Part shown: positions 18,272 to 26,287 of the stretch, in pieces
How the letters are laid out: every line of letters begins with the position of its first letter
Numbering within the stretch: position 1 is the first letter of the stretch
Source: Sedimentisphaerales bacterium
GTDB taxonomy: Bacteria; Planctomycetota; Phycisphaerae; Sedimentisphaerales; Anaerohalosphaeraceae
Assembly: GCA_016926155.1 (NCBI GenBank)
Contig: JAFGPC010000205.1
Coordinates: 1-56,584 of the forward strand
DNA length: 56,584 nt
Reading direction: 5' to 3'
Translations under genes and position numbers: made by a program
Notes under the pieces: model-generated
Told to the model about the DNA's origin: nothing
Seen by the model: only the letters and a program-made list of their open reading frames with translations
Databases searched by the model: none

Positions 18272-19093
18272 TTATCCCTCCAGTCCGTACGCGACCGTCA
18301 GCTTCACGATATACACCGGCTCATCACGGAACCGAGCCGGTCCATCGGTGACGTTCCAGCTTCGCGTGATCAGATAACCCGGTTTGGCGCTGAGCGTTTT
18401 TGCTTCGGACGCGACCGCTTCATAAAAATTGGAAAAGTACATCTCCGCATCGTTGGCATATATGACATCCTGAAAAACGGCAGGGATGTCCTGTTCGATC
18501 CAGACTTCCAGTTCGCCTCGGCTTTGAAACGTGCCACCGGCGATCAGATGACTTTGCTCTGAACCGGGCCGGCAAATGAGAATGCACGGCCTGACCCAGT
18601 TATCATCCGGTTCATAGTTGGCAAGGTGAATAAACCCGAGAGCGTATGCTTTCTTCTCTTCGTCTGTTCCGGTTGCTCCAATCGCTTCCTGAAACGTGAG
18701 GCTTTCAGCGAGCATCTCTGATAACGCCTTCATGGCGATCGCCACGGGACCGGTGGGATCGACCGAAGCGGACGGCGGGATGTACACCGAGACTGCCTTG
18801 CTCGGCAGGGAATAACTTCCTTCGTTCTCGCTGGTGACCCAAAGCAGATAACGGGCTCTTGCATCCAGGCCCGCCACTTCGATATCACCGTCCCCGATCC
18901 GGCTGCCTCCCTCCTGAATTCCGCCGTCCGTCAGCTTGTAGTACCTCACCGTATGAGTGATGTTTCCATCGCCGGTAACAGAGACCGTAGCTGTTGTTCC
19001 AGAGACCTGAACGGAAATAGTCGGTGTACCCGGCGGCGTACCCGTGGGAAAGGCCCCAAAGAAACCTGTCGGAAAATGTGTCTCGCCCGCCAT
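18272..19093 (-). CDS. Phage structural protein with fibronectin III-like domain
   Basis: A 273-residue protein. The start MAGETHFP at 19093 overlaps the upstream stop (TGATG); an open extension of 48 codons is antisense-like and rejected. Residues ~22-105 (TPTISVQVSGTTATVSVTGD, YLLWVTSENEGSYSLPSKAV) read as an Ig/Fn3-like decoration domain. The C-terminal ~150 residues contain a different domain (LIAGGTFQSRGELEVWIEQD) resembling small neck or tail-terminator proteins. Fn3/Ig domains on virions are thought to help surface attachment. Confidence 0.5.
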   Translation of the reverse strand: MAGETHFPTGFFGAFPTGTPPGTPTISVQVSGTTATVSVTGDGNITHTVRYYKLTDGGIQEGGSRIGDGDIEVAGLDARARYLLWVTSENEGSYSLPSKAVSVYIPPSASVDPTGPVAIAMKALSEMLAESLTFQEAIGATGTDEEKKAYALGFIHLANYEPDDNWVRPCILICRPGSEQSHLIAGGTFQSRGELEVWIEQDIPAVFQDVIYANDAEMYFSNFYEAVASEAKTLSAKPGYLITRSWNVTDGPARFRDEPVYIVKLTVAYGLEG

Positions 19094-20337
19094 CAGTCCC
19101 CATCCCATGTATCGACGCTGATCCGCTGGCCGCTGCTGATCGAGACCACCAGCCGGATCTTGGTATCGTTCGCTCCAAAGAAGGTGATGGTCCCGGCCTG
19201 GGTATCCACTTCGCTCTTGCCGCCAAATACCGCACATAAAACACGCAATGCCTGCTGGAATGTCCGGCTTTCTTCCAGCGCAAAAGACAAGGCTTCTCCC
19301 GTTCCCGCTCCGGCAAGGTTGAGACCTTTGCCGTCACCGCCCAATGCTGAATAAGAAGCACCGTTTCCTCCCTGTGTTCCCCCAGTCCCCAGGAAACCGT
19401 TGCCGGTCAGACCGCCTGAGCCGTGATATCCGGAGGCGCTGCCGTGTCCCATCCCCCGCACTCCGGGGCCGTCGTTGAGGCCGCCCTCGCCCAGGATCCC
19501 CGCACCGCCGTTGAGACCGCCGTGTCCGATGATGCCGTGTCCGCCCTCGTCGCCGCCGGTGGAGGTGATCCCATCCCGGGTTCCGTGGCCTTTCACATAT
19601 ATGCCGTACGTGTTTCCGCTGCTTCCTCCTTCGACCTGTGCGCCGTGTCCGCCCGTGCTTCCCCCGGTGACGTGCAGGCCTACACCGTCTACACTGGCCG
19701 ACAGCCGAAGCCCGGCACCGGTACCGGCTACGCCGCCCTGAAAGTGTGCACCATGACCGGAACCGGACAGGCCGTAACAGTACAATCCGTTTCCATTGCC
19801 CCCGGCTAAAAACATAGCGCCGTGTCCATCCGTGGATCCGCCCTGCGCCCGCAGGCCTTCACCGCCACCGGACCCTTGCGTATAGAATCCGTGACCGTTC
19901 GAGCCACCGCCGTATAACGTAACCGCATTGCCGCTGGGATTATTGACCGTCAGGGAAACGATAGTGTGGCTTACGTTGGCCAGGAGGACGGGCATATTCA
20001 GTTGAATCTCCATGACCACGGGAACCATGTTGGCCGCCCCGCGGAGCATGATAATGACCGTTTCCGCTCCGGACACCAGGGCCGCGTTGGGGATGTCAAA
20101 CCGGTATACCCCCGGCATGTTCGTCGAATCAATCTCGACAAATCCGCCGCTGCCGTACGCTCCGGTAACAGTCTGTGTCGCCAGTGTTACAGAAACCGCC
20201 GCCGAACCGAGCCGGACGTAATAGCAGGTCAGGCCGGAGGTGTTGTAGGCAAGCCCGGTTAATCCGTTGCCGTCGCTTTGCGAAATGAACAGGCATACCG
20301 ACTTGCTTGTACTGCCACTGGCTAGCGATAGCTTCAT
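19093..20337 (-). CDS. Phage virion protein with glycine-rich tandem repeats
   Basis: A 414-residue protein. Start MKLSLAS at 20337 (ATGA overlap with the upstream gene). Residues ~10-125 form a beta domain seen in many phage tail or baseplate-associated proteins (GLTCYYVRLG, GGFVEIDSTNMPGVYRFDIP, VVMEIQL). Residues ~135-345 are irregular 10-13-residue glycine-rich units (GGxxGxGxxxxGG, e.g. GGSTGGHGAQVEGGSSG). The last ~60 residues (EESRTFQQALRVLCAVFGGK, then TITFFGANDTK) recall the C-terminal domain found behind such modules. The repeats could form a polyproline-II-type bundle. Confidence 0.55.
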   Translation of the reverse strand: MKLSLASGSTSKSVCLFISQSDGNGLTGLAYNTSGLTCYYVRLGSAAVSVTLATQTVTGAYGSGGFVEIDSTNMPGVYRFDIPNAALVSGAETVIIMLRGAANMVPVVMEIQLNMPVLLANVSHTIVSLTVNNPSGNAVTLYGGGSNGHGFYTQGSGGGEGLRAQGGSTDGHGAMFLAGGNGNGLYCYGLSGSGHGAHFQGGVAGTGAGLRLSASVDGVGLHVTGGSTGGHGAQVEGGSSGNTYGIYVKGHGTRDGITSTGGDEGGHGIIGHGGLNGGAGILGEGGLNDGPGVRGMGHGSASGYHGSGGLTGNGFLGTGGTQGGNGASYSALGGDGKGLNLAGAGTGEALSFALEESRTFQQALRVLCAVFGGKSEVDTQAGTITFFGANDTKIRLVVSISSGQRISVDTWDGD

Positions 20338-20603
20338 TGACTCAATCCCTTTACGATAAATGCGATTACCTGCACCAGGCTTCCCCCGATCGCTCCGCCG
20401 CCCAACGCCGAGCCGACGGCGATCCCGGCTACGTAGGCCCTTTGCTTGAGAAGCGTCTTGCCGTGCGGACAGGTATCGACGTGTGTTTGAATGGCGTCTT
20501 TGACGGCCTGCTTGTTCTTGGCGTCGTACTTCTCGACCGCCGCCGTCGCGGCCAGTTCGGCCAACATCTCGAAGTATTCCTTCTCGGTCTTGGTCAGCGT
20601 CAT
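20334..20603 (-). CDS. Small phage protein with one membrane helix (holin-like?)
   Basis: An 89-residue protein starting MTLTKTEKEYFEML. The N-terminal amphipathic helix is followed by HVDTCPHGKTLLKQ and a C-terminal hydrophobic Gly/Ala-rich segment (AYVAGIAVGSALGGGAIGGS). It overlaps the next gene by ATGA. One membrane segment and its small size would allow a holin or a membrane-attached regulator; it lies inside the structural operon. The function is unproven. Confidence 0.5.
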   Translation of the reverse strand: MTLTKTEKEYFEMLAELAATAAVEKYDAKNKQAVKDAIQTHVDTCPHGKTLLKQRAYVAGIAVGSALGGGAIGGSLVQVIAFIVKGLSQ

Positions 20604-20679
20604 GGCATCGCCCCATGCAGGAAAAGGACCGGGCCGGACCCGTACAGGCCCGGCCCACACACACAAAAAAGCACCTCGG

Positions 20680-21417
20680 CTATGGCTCTGCCGTCCAGAC
20701 GCCTCGCTCTTCTACAACCCACCATCCGTTGGTTCCATCCCCGCGCAGGTGCAAAAAATCCCCTCGTTTGGCGGTGGCCAGATTGTTGATTCGATCCTTG
20801 TTATCCGCACCGGCAAGGTCCGGACCCATGATCCGGTCCGCGGCGTTCGGGCTGACGTTGAGCCCGACTGTCCCATCGGGACCGTCATTCTGGACAATAA
20901 CATCCAGACCGGCGAATCCCGCTGCCATCGCCGGAAGCGTGATCACGACGCCGTTGGTGTCCACATGCAGCACCTTACCCATGTCCAGGGCATCGATGGT
21001 ATAGTTGCCGCTGTGAAGCTCGTGGATCCGATTCGGCCAGGCCGGTTGGTCCGGGGAATACTCATTGATCCGAAAGACCGCTTCGCCGTCCGTGACAGCC
21101 AGCGGCTCGGCCAGCGAACCGATGATAAAGTCCGCATCGGCCAGGTTGGTCGTGACCGCCCCGGTCCCGGCATCGCCTTCGACCGGATCGCCGTCTTCAT
21201 CCCAGCCGACCACCGAACCGACATTGCCCGAAACGGCGGCCGCGCGTCCCTTGCACACGCCCACGATCTGTACAGAACCTTTTTCGCCCGCGGCCAGATC
21301 GTTGACCGGAAAGGCCGCCAGGCCGCCGACTACAATCATCTGACCGGCCAGCAAGGCCGCCGCCGGAATATGATCCAGATACTGCCCTTCCTTGTATCCC
21401 ATTGCCTCTGTAAACAT
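20680..21417 (-). CDS. Capsid decoration-like protein (DUF2190-type N-terminus)
   Basis: A 245-residue protein directly downstream of the capsid gene. Residues ~15-110 (LAGQMIVVGGLAAFPVNDLAAGEKGSV in two parts, VGVCKGRAAAV) match the beta-tulip/DUF2190-like capsid cement pattern. The C-terminal half (VLHVDTNGVVITLPAMAAG, GDFLHLRGDGTNGWWVVEE) looks like a phage beta-strand module also found in tail fibre proteins. AAGGAG is 8 bases before the ATG. Likely role: stabilising the expanded head. Confidence 0.6.
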   Translation of the reverse strand: MFTEAMGYKEGQYLDHIPAAALLAGQMIVVGGLAAFPVNDLAAGEKGSVQIVGVCKGRAAAVSGNVGSVVGWDEDGDPVEGDAGTGAVTTNLADADFIIGSLAEPLAVTDGEAVFRINEYSPDQPAWPNRIHELHSGNYTIDALDMGKVLHVDTNGVVITLPAMAAGFAGLDVIVQNDGPDGTVGLNVSPNAADRIMGPDLAGADNKDRINNLATAKRGDFLHLRGDGTNGWWVVEERGVWTAEP

Positions 21418-21480
21418 TGCTTTGACTCCTTACGGTTGTATGCTCTTGTTCCAAACAGCGAGTTTCTCCCCAACCCGCGT

Positions 21481-23628
21481 TTACGCCGCGTCGTTCTTCT
21501 GGATGTTGCGCCAGTCCATGGCCTTGGCCACGGCGTCCATCTTGACCCGCCACGTGAAGCCGAACTTGTCGGCGTTCTGCTGGAAGCGTTCCAGCGTGGG
21601 CGACTGCCGTCCGTCCAGGAACTCGACCACGACGGTGTCGGCCAGGTTGCGGTCCCCGATCAGGTACCAGTCCTGGGCGTTGGCCCCGGCGTAGTAGCTG
21701 TCGCTGAGCCGGTCTTCCACCAGCACATCGACCACGTTCTGCAGGACGTTCTTGTCGCCGCGGACAACATCCGTCGAACCGGCCACGACAATCAGCGAAC
21801 TGTTGACCAGCTTCTTGGCGGCAAACTCCAGATCGGGCGGAATCCACAGGTACTGCGGACGGACACGGACGCGCTTTTTCTGCGTTCCCTTCTTGATCTC
21901 CTGCTTCTTGAACGCCGTGAGCGCTGCTTCCAGATTCGCATCCGTCAGCGGGCTGGTTGTCCGCAGGTTGTTATGGCTGGAATGGAACAGGGCCGTACCG
22001 TCGCCCATGGTGGGATTGCCGATGATCGCCACCACCACCAGGTCGCCGATCAGCAGCTTGGCCGCCTTGCCCAGTTCGGTCGGGACCTTGCTCAAGGCAT
22101 CCATATCGTCATTGCGGATGGTCATGTCATCGACGGTGAACTTCTTGGCGTACCGGACCAGGTGGTACTGCTCTTTCTCATCGCCGAACTGTACATCGGT
22201 CACCTCGCCGCCTTCGCCGACTTCCGCCAGCCGGATGGTATCCACCATGCGGGCTTTGGTCTTAGTCTTGTAGTCGGTAGCCGTGCCGACCGAACAGAAC
22301 TTTTGCCAGGTCTCCTCCACGAGGGCATAACCCCGCAGCATCGACTTGTTGGCGATGTTGCCCAGGATCGTGGACAAAGAACTGGTGCTGAACGCTGTAC
22401 GGACCAGTTCATCGCGTCCCATCATAAATGCACTGGAATTTCCGCTGAGGCTGATCGCCATCCGGCACACATCGGACAGCGACATATCCCGCAGCCGGTC
22501 CGCCTGCTCGCAGCGTCTTTCCCCATCCCGCTCTTTAACGAGAATCTCTTCCAGGCCGGCACGCAGGCCGATCCCATCCTCCAGTAGTTGCAGCGAGACG
22601 CTGCTGTCCCGCACGATGATCCCCGGCGCGCCCGGGCGGACCTGGCTTTCGGTCTGGGCGTCCTTGACCTTCTTCAGCGCCCGCTGTGCATCCGTGAACG
22701 TAACATTCGGATCGGTCATGCATCGGACCACCTCTTCATGTGTGATCTCAATCCCCGCCAGTTCGGCCAGGTTACGGATAGAGATCTGCCGGTCCAATTC
22801 TGTCCGGACGGCCTCAGCCCGCACCTGATCCAGATCCGGCTCGGATCGCTGTCCGTCCTCTGTCTGCGATTCCGCCTGTCGTGTTGCCTTCTCAGCAGCT
22901 TTGCGGAGAGTTTCGTCATGCTCATAGGCGCGACGCAGAAGATCACGCTGGCCGTCTTCCAGTTCTTCGAGCTTGTATCCCCGCTCCTGTAACCAGTTCT
23001 CGAAATTCATGTCTATGCCCTTTCGTTGTTTATTTGCGCCTTCGGAGCGCTCCAATTCATTGGCTTCACTGCGGTTCTTGGCGCTGGCATCAGCCCCGAT
23101 CCCGCAGACACTGTTTTCCCGTACTTCCCAGTCAAAGCTCACGCGTAACGCACGCTCGACCGGTGCGGTGAACGAACGGCCCTTGACCTCTGCCGACCGG
23201 CCCGGCTCGATCATGAGATGATTGTGCACGCGATAGCCGACGCTGTTGTCTGTCAGGTGGCCCTCCTTGACAAGTGTCCAGGCGTGATCGACCTCGGCTG
23301 ACCGGCTGAATACATTCATGGCGATCAGCTTGTCACCCTCGATGCGAAGATTTCTCGAACTGCCCAGCATACTTCGGACGGTAAACTTATTGTGCGTGTC
23401 GAACAAGCCTATCTGACCTTGGGAGGGAATCCGGCAGCCGTCCATCAAAAGGATTTCATAAACCGTCTCAAAACGCTTATAGTCAAACGCCAGGACCGGC
23501 GCTTCGGTGGCAATCACTGCTTCGACAGTTCTTTGGTCTTCGTTGATCGACTCCGCACGAAACTGAAACGATCGTACGGTCAGATCACAGTCAAACCGTT
23601 CCGCCTGTTTTTGTTTCTTCGGTTTCAT
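21481..23628 (-). CDS. Fused prohead protease - major capsid protein
   Basis: A 715-residue fusion. The start MKPKKQKQ at 23628 has AGGAAG about 8 bases upstream and overlaps the portal gene by 38 bases. The N-terminal ~200 residues are a U35/HK97-type maturation protease: DTHN gives the candidate His79 and NSVGYRV the candidate Ser129. A charged helical region (residues ~207-330) could act as scaffold. The C-terminal ~380 residues are a Mu gpT-like major capsid domain (FTVDDMTIRNDDMDAL, DWYLIGDRN, near-terminal FGFTWRVKMDAVAKAMDWRN). An internal ATG at 23010 with AAAGGG 8 bases upstream could make a separate 509-residue scaffold-capsid product. Confidence 0.8.
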   Translation of the reverse strand: MKPKKQKQAERFDCDLTVRSFQFRAESINEDQRTVEAVIATEAPVLAFDYKRFETVYEILLMDGCRIPSQGQIGLFDTHNKFTVRSMLGSSRNLRIEGDKLIAMNVFSRSAEVDHAWTLVKEGHLTDNSVGYRVHNHLMIEPGRSAEVKGRSFTAPVERALRVSFDWEVRENSVCGIGADASAKNRSEANELERSEGANKQRKGIDMNFENWLQERGYKLEELEDGQRDLLRRAYEHDETLRKAAEKATRQAESQTEDGQRSEPDLDQVRAEAVRTELDRQISIRNLAELAGIEITHEEVVRCMTDPNVTFTDAQRALKKVKDAQTESQVRPGAPGIIVRDSSVSLQLLEDGIGLRAGLEEILVKERDGERRCEQADRLRDMSLSDVCRMAISLSGNSSAFMMGRDELVRTAFSTSSLSTILGNIANKSMLRGYALVEETWQKFCSVGTATDYKTKTKARMVDTIRLAEVGEGGEVTDVQFGDEKEQYHLVRYAKKFTVDDMTIRNDDMDALSKVPTELGKAAKLLIGDLVVVAIIGNPTMGDGTALFHSSHNNLRTTSPLTDANLEAALTAFKKQEIKKGTQKKRVRVRPQYLWIPPDLEFAAKKLVNSSLIVVAGSTDVVRGDKNVLQNVVDVLVEDRLSDSYYAGANAQDWYLIGDRNLADTVVVEFLDGRQSPTLERFQQNADKFGFTWRVKMDAVAKAMDWRNIQKNDAA

Positions 23629-25129
23629 CCGTTTCTTCCTGCTCAAGTTCCAATTCGCGGAGAAGTTCTTTTTCTCTGGCCCGCTGCCGTATCTTGGCTT
23701 CCCAGTCCGCACCCTGTTCACCCCATTCGTCCGCCAGCGTAGTCAGATGGTTGGTAAGTCGTTCGGTTTGTGCTTTGGCCTCTTTGACCGGATCAACATG
23801 CTTACTTCGCTGCCAAAGCCATTCAACACCGATCACCTCTAACCCTCCAAGCCGCATAATCAAACCGACGTGCGGAAGATAGCCCGGTGTGGCTATCGCC
23901 TCTTGCAGCCAGTTCCGCACCATCCACCGCAAGACCGTCTTGCCTGTCCAGCCCTGCAAGGTCTCGATGTTTTTCCAGTACCCGAGATGATCGAGCCGAC
24001 CGCTGGCGTAGTTGTGCCGGGCACTGTCCAGCATGGCGATGTTGTACGGCATCATCGCCGGACGAGCTCCTACGCTGGTCATGCGGCGGTGAAAATCCTC
24101 AAACTGTGCTGAGGGGTGTTCGGCCTTTAACTGCTTGCTGGTATATCCATACGGCAAGGTCATGGCCGTATCCCGCGGTACTTCCAGTTCCTCAAACTCC
24201 TGGGCCGGTTCCACACCGCTGGCCTGATCGGATTGGCTTTCCAGTAAAACCGACAAAGCGGCTGCCGTACGTGCTGCCGACAGTGTGGCAAGGATGTACT
24301 CGCGCAGATCGGCAAAGACAACAAGGCTGGGTGTCAGCCATGGGATACCTCTGGCCTGCTGTGCCCGGTCCCGGCGTCGCACCATACGAATCCGGTCTGC
24401 CGGTACGATGTCGTAAGCGCCGAATCCTTTGGAAATATATAACGAGGATTGCGGATGATCTTTCAGCAGGAAATAATTCAGAGGCTTTCCGTAATCATCC
24501 TGCTCGATTCCCTGCAATACCCTTCCCCCGGCAGGTCCGCGGTCTCCGTCCACCATGCCCATCGGTGTAACGATCCGGGCCGGATCGATCACGGTAAAGC
24601 CCAGGTTCAACCGGCCTGTAGCGTTCCGGTCAAAAAGAAAAATTCCTTCACCATCATCCATCAGACCGCGGGCCATGCCCAGCTTGAGGATCTCGCTCAA
24701 GGTTTCCGTACCGCTCAAGTCACAGTCGGTATCAAACACCGAATCGCCATCTCCGCTCCAATCGGAAAACCGTCGCTCGCAAGCTCTTTGGAATTCGTCG
24801 ATCTGTTTCTGCTGTTTCTCGGTCAGTTCCGATCGTTCGATGGCCACACGTACTTGCAGACGCGGCCCTTTACCGATCAGGTCGATGGCGAATGTTTCGA
24901 TGATTCCTTTGGCCTGGGCGTTGTTGGCCGATTCGTACTGGCACCGCTGCCGCAGGATCTCGGCATCCGTGCCCACGACGGAATTGATGTCCACCGCCCG
25001 CGCATGCCGCCAGACGTTGGCGTTGTGATCGGTGACCGCGGCGGCGTCATAGTACGCGCGTGTGTTGCGATGAGGCGCGAAGTGTTTCTTCGGATGCTCT
25101 TTCGTGATGGAAAAACCAAACAGCTTCAT
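23591..25129 (-). CDS. Phage portal protein, lambda (gpB) type
   Basis: A 512-residue protein forming the dodecameric DNA entry ring. Diagnostic segments are VPADRIRMVRRRDRAQQARGIPW, split here as VPADRIRMV and ARGIPWLTPSL, near residue 235-260, and ATLSAARTAAALSVLLES after it. The C-terminus is Glu/Lys-rich and coiled (EKELLRELELEQEETDETEE). GGGAGGTAGCC precedes the ATG, which overlaps the gpW stop (GGATGA). Its order after terminase and gpW is the lambda order. Confidence 0.85.
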   Translation of the reverse strand: MKLFGFSITKEHPKKHFAPHRNTRAYYDAAAVTDHNANVWRHARAVDINSVVGTDAEILRQRCQYESANNAQAKGIIETFAIDLIGKGPRLQVRVAIERSELTEKQQKQIDEFQRACERRFSDWSGDGDSVFDTDCDLSGTETLSEILKLGMARGLMDDGEGIFLFDRNATGRLNLGFTVIDPARIVTPMGMVDGDRGPAGGRVLQGIEQDDYGKPLNYFLLKDHPQSSLYISKGFGAYDIVPADRIRMVRRRDRAQQARGIPWLTPSLVVFADLREYILATLSAARTAAALSVLLESQSDQASGVEPAQEFEELEVPRDTAMTLPYGYTSKQLKAEHPSAQFEDFHRRMTSVGARPAMMPYNIAMLDSARHNYASGRLDHLGYWKNIETLQGWTGKTVLRWMVRNWLQEAIATPGYLPHVGLIMRLGGLEVIGVEWLWQRSKHVDPVKEAKAQTERLTNHLTTLADEWGEQGADWEAKIRQRAREKELLRELELEQEETDETEETKTGGTV

Positions 25130-25356
25130 CCCCGGCTACCTCCCGGAATGATTCGGCCGGTATGAATCCTGCGGCTCCCGGCGGCGGCGTGTGTAAGCTG
25201 TACATAGTGTTTGCGAGCGTTGATCAGGTCGGTCAGCGTATGATACTCGAACGTCCGGTGTCCGTGCGAGAACTTGACCGGACCGCCCACCCAGTTGGTG
25301 ATGGCCAAGTCAATCGCATCGAGGATCGCCTGATATTCCGTTGTCGTGGACGCCAT
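25126..25356 (-). CDS. gpW-like head-tail joining protein
   Basis: A 76-residue protein (MASTTTEYQAILDAIDLA…) with the helix-hairpin-helix-like size and pattern of lambda gpW: ILDAIDLAITNWVGG, a central beta hairpin FSHGHRTFEYHTL and TDLINARKHYVQL. It is encoded directly before the portal gene, as in lambda. GGGAGAACAGGG lies upstream. gpW closes the portal after packaging and offers the tail docking site. Confidence 0.7.
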   Translation of the reverse strand: MASTTTEYQAILDAIDLAITNWVGGPVKFSHGHRTFEYHTLTDLINARKHYVQLTHAAAGSRRIHTGRIIPGGSRG

Positions 25357-25379
25357 GTCCCTGTTCTCCCAAAGGGCGC

Positions 25380-25428
25380 AAAAAAAGCGACCGCACCGGG
25401 GGTAAGCGGCCCCGCATACAGTCGCTTT
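25380..25428 (-). terminator. Rho-independent terminator (minus strand)
   Basis: On the minus strand AAAGCGAC (25428-25421) pairs with GTCGCTTT (25391-25384). An inner GGGG/CCCC stem lies in the loop, and seven T follow (25386-25380). It lies downstream of the small zinc protein gene (25586-25813) and about 20 bases before the gpW start, so it separates the capsid-tail operon from everything to its right unless antitermination occurs. Confidence 0.6.
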
Positions 25429-25585
25429 ATTTGTCCTGCAAATCCCATCGCGGCCAAACGACGGGCCTTGCGCCCTATTTACTTCTTATCCAAATCATCG
25501 GTTATATAGTAGGAGAAGTCAAGGATTTGAAGGTTGGTTTGGGGAAAGTGGTCTATATGTAGAACACTTTTCAATTTGGGTAATT

Positions 25586-25813
25586 TTAGAACTTGACTTC
25601 ACCCAAGTGAGTGAACATACTCACAGGATAAAATTGAATTTGGCGGTCCCAAGGGATTAGTTTTTCATCAGCTAAACGGGCAAAACACGACATACATACA
25701 ACATTGTTCCAATGCTCTGATGGTATTGCATCACGCCATATATCGTCCGGTACAGTAAAGCCGACGGGATTGGCCCGAAAGCATATTTTACAAATTTCTC
25801 TTGAAAGGGACAT
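25586..25813 (-). CDS. Small zinc-ribbon-like protein
   Basis: A 75-residue protein starting MSLSREICKICFRANPVGF. CKIC near residue 8 and CMSC near residue 42 form a plausible zinc-binding CxxC...CxxC pair, followed by ARLADEKLIPWDRQIQFYP and VSMFTHL. This arrangement recurs in small phage and bacterial accessory proteins of unknown function. The frame extends 14 codons upstream, but that part overlaps the divergent gene. No clear ribosome site; its start is 3 bases from the start of the plus-strand zinc gene, so leader sequences must overlap. Confidence 0.55.
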   Translation of the reverse strand: MSLSREICKICFRANPVGFTVPDDIWRDAIPSEHWNNVVCMSCFARLADEKLIPWDRQIQFYPVSMFTHLGEVKF

Positions 25814-25816
25814 ATT

Positions 25817-25978
25817 ATGGCATACCGAAAGAGAAAAGGTGGAGACACTTGGCATTGGTGTCGAAATTGCTCAAACTGGCCAACCGCAAACTTTGAGGAA
25901 CGCCCAACCAAGCCGAGTTCCGGTGAGCTTTGCAACGAATGCAAAGCCAAAGACAAAGCAGGAACTTGTCAAAAGTAA
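25817..25978 (+). CDS. 53-residue zinc-ribbon protein
   Basis: Starts MAYRKRKGGDTWHWCRNC and has a second pair ELCNECKAK, giving CxxC(x~24)CxxC. This is a small conserved type of protein (RKxKGxDTWHxCxNCxNxP … SGELCNECxAK) found scattered in many bacteria. AAAGGGA lies about 6 bases upstream. A strong terminator follows 11 bases after the stop. It is divergent from the other small zinc protein; both sit as a cassette between terminase and gpW. DNA, RNA or protein binding is possible; the function is unknown. Confidence 0.7.
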   Translation: MAYRKRKGGDTWHWCRNCSNWPTANFEERPTKPSSGELCNECKAKDKAGTCQK

Positions 25979-25989
25979 AATGCATCGTG

Positions 25990-26024
25990 GCGCCTTATTT
26001 CACGAAAAATAAGGCGCTTTTTTT
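25990..26024 (+). terminator. Rho-independent terminator after the 53-residue zinc protein
   Basis: GCGCCTTATTT and AAATAAGGCGC form a perfect 11-bp stem around the loop CACGAA, followed by seven T (26018-26024). Confidence 0.85.
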
Positions 26025-26071
26025 ATGTCTATGTTTTTTTTTCATGTAATACCGTCCCTTTACAAATTCTT

Positions 26072-26287
26072 TTACTCCATAACCTCTTTGGTCCGGATGA
26101 TCTTTCCGCAGTGGCGGCATTGTTTGTATCGCCGAACCTTCCCCGTCAGTTGCACCGTCCGGAGCGTTCGAAACGGGGACCGGTACGGTCGTTCGTATTG
26201 TCCCGGCCCGGAGCATTCGGCAAAATCCTTGCATCCGCATTGCGGACAGATTAAACCGCGAGGCCTTTTGTTTTCCTGATCCGTCAC
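26072..26287 (-). CDS. Small phage zinc-ribbon protein
   Basis: A 71-residue protein with CPQCGCKDF near residue 15 and CRHCGKIIRTKE near residue 58, a two-knuckle zinc ribbon. It starts with GTG at 26287, the base right after the terminase stop (TAG GTG), so it is probably co-translated with terminase. The middle is basic (YERPYRSPFRTLRTVQLTG). Its position would suit a packaging accessory or a late regulator, but nothing proves that. Confidence 0.6.
   Translation of the reverse strand: MTDQENKRPRGLICPQCGCKDFAECSGPGQYERPYRSPFRTLRTVQLTGKVRRYKQCRHCGKIIRTKEVME

Noticed and set aside
20491-22587. A 698-codon rightward open frame
   Set aside because: It lies antisense to the holin-like, decoration and capsid genes, whose products are recognisable. 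High GC leaves the opposite strand open by chance.
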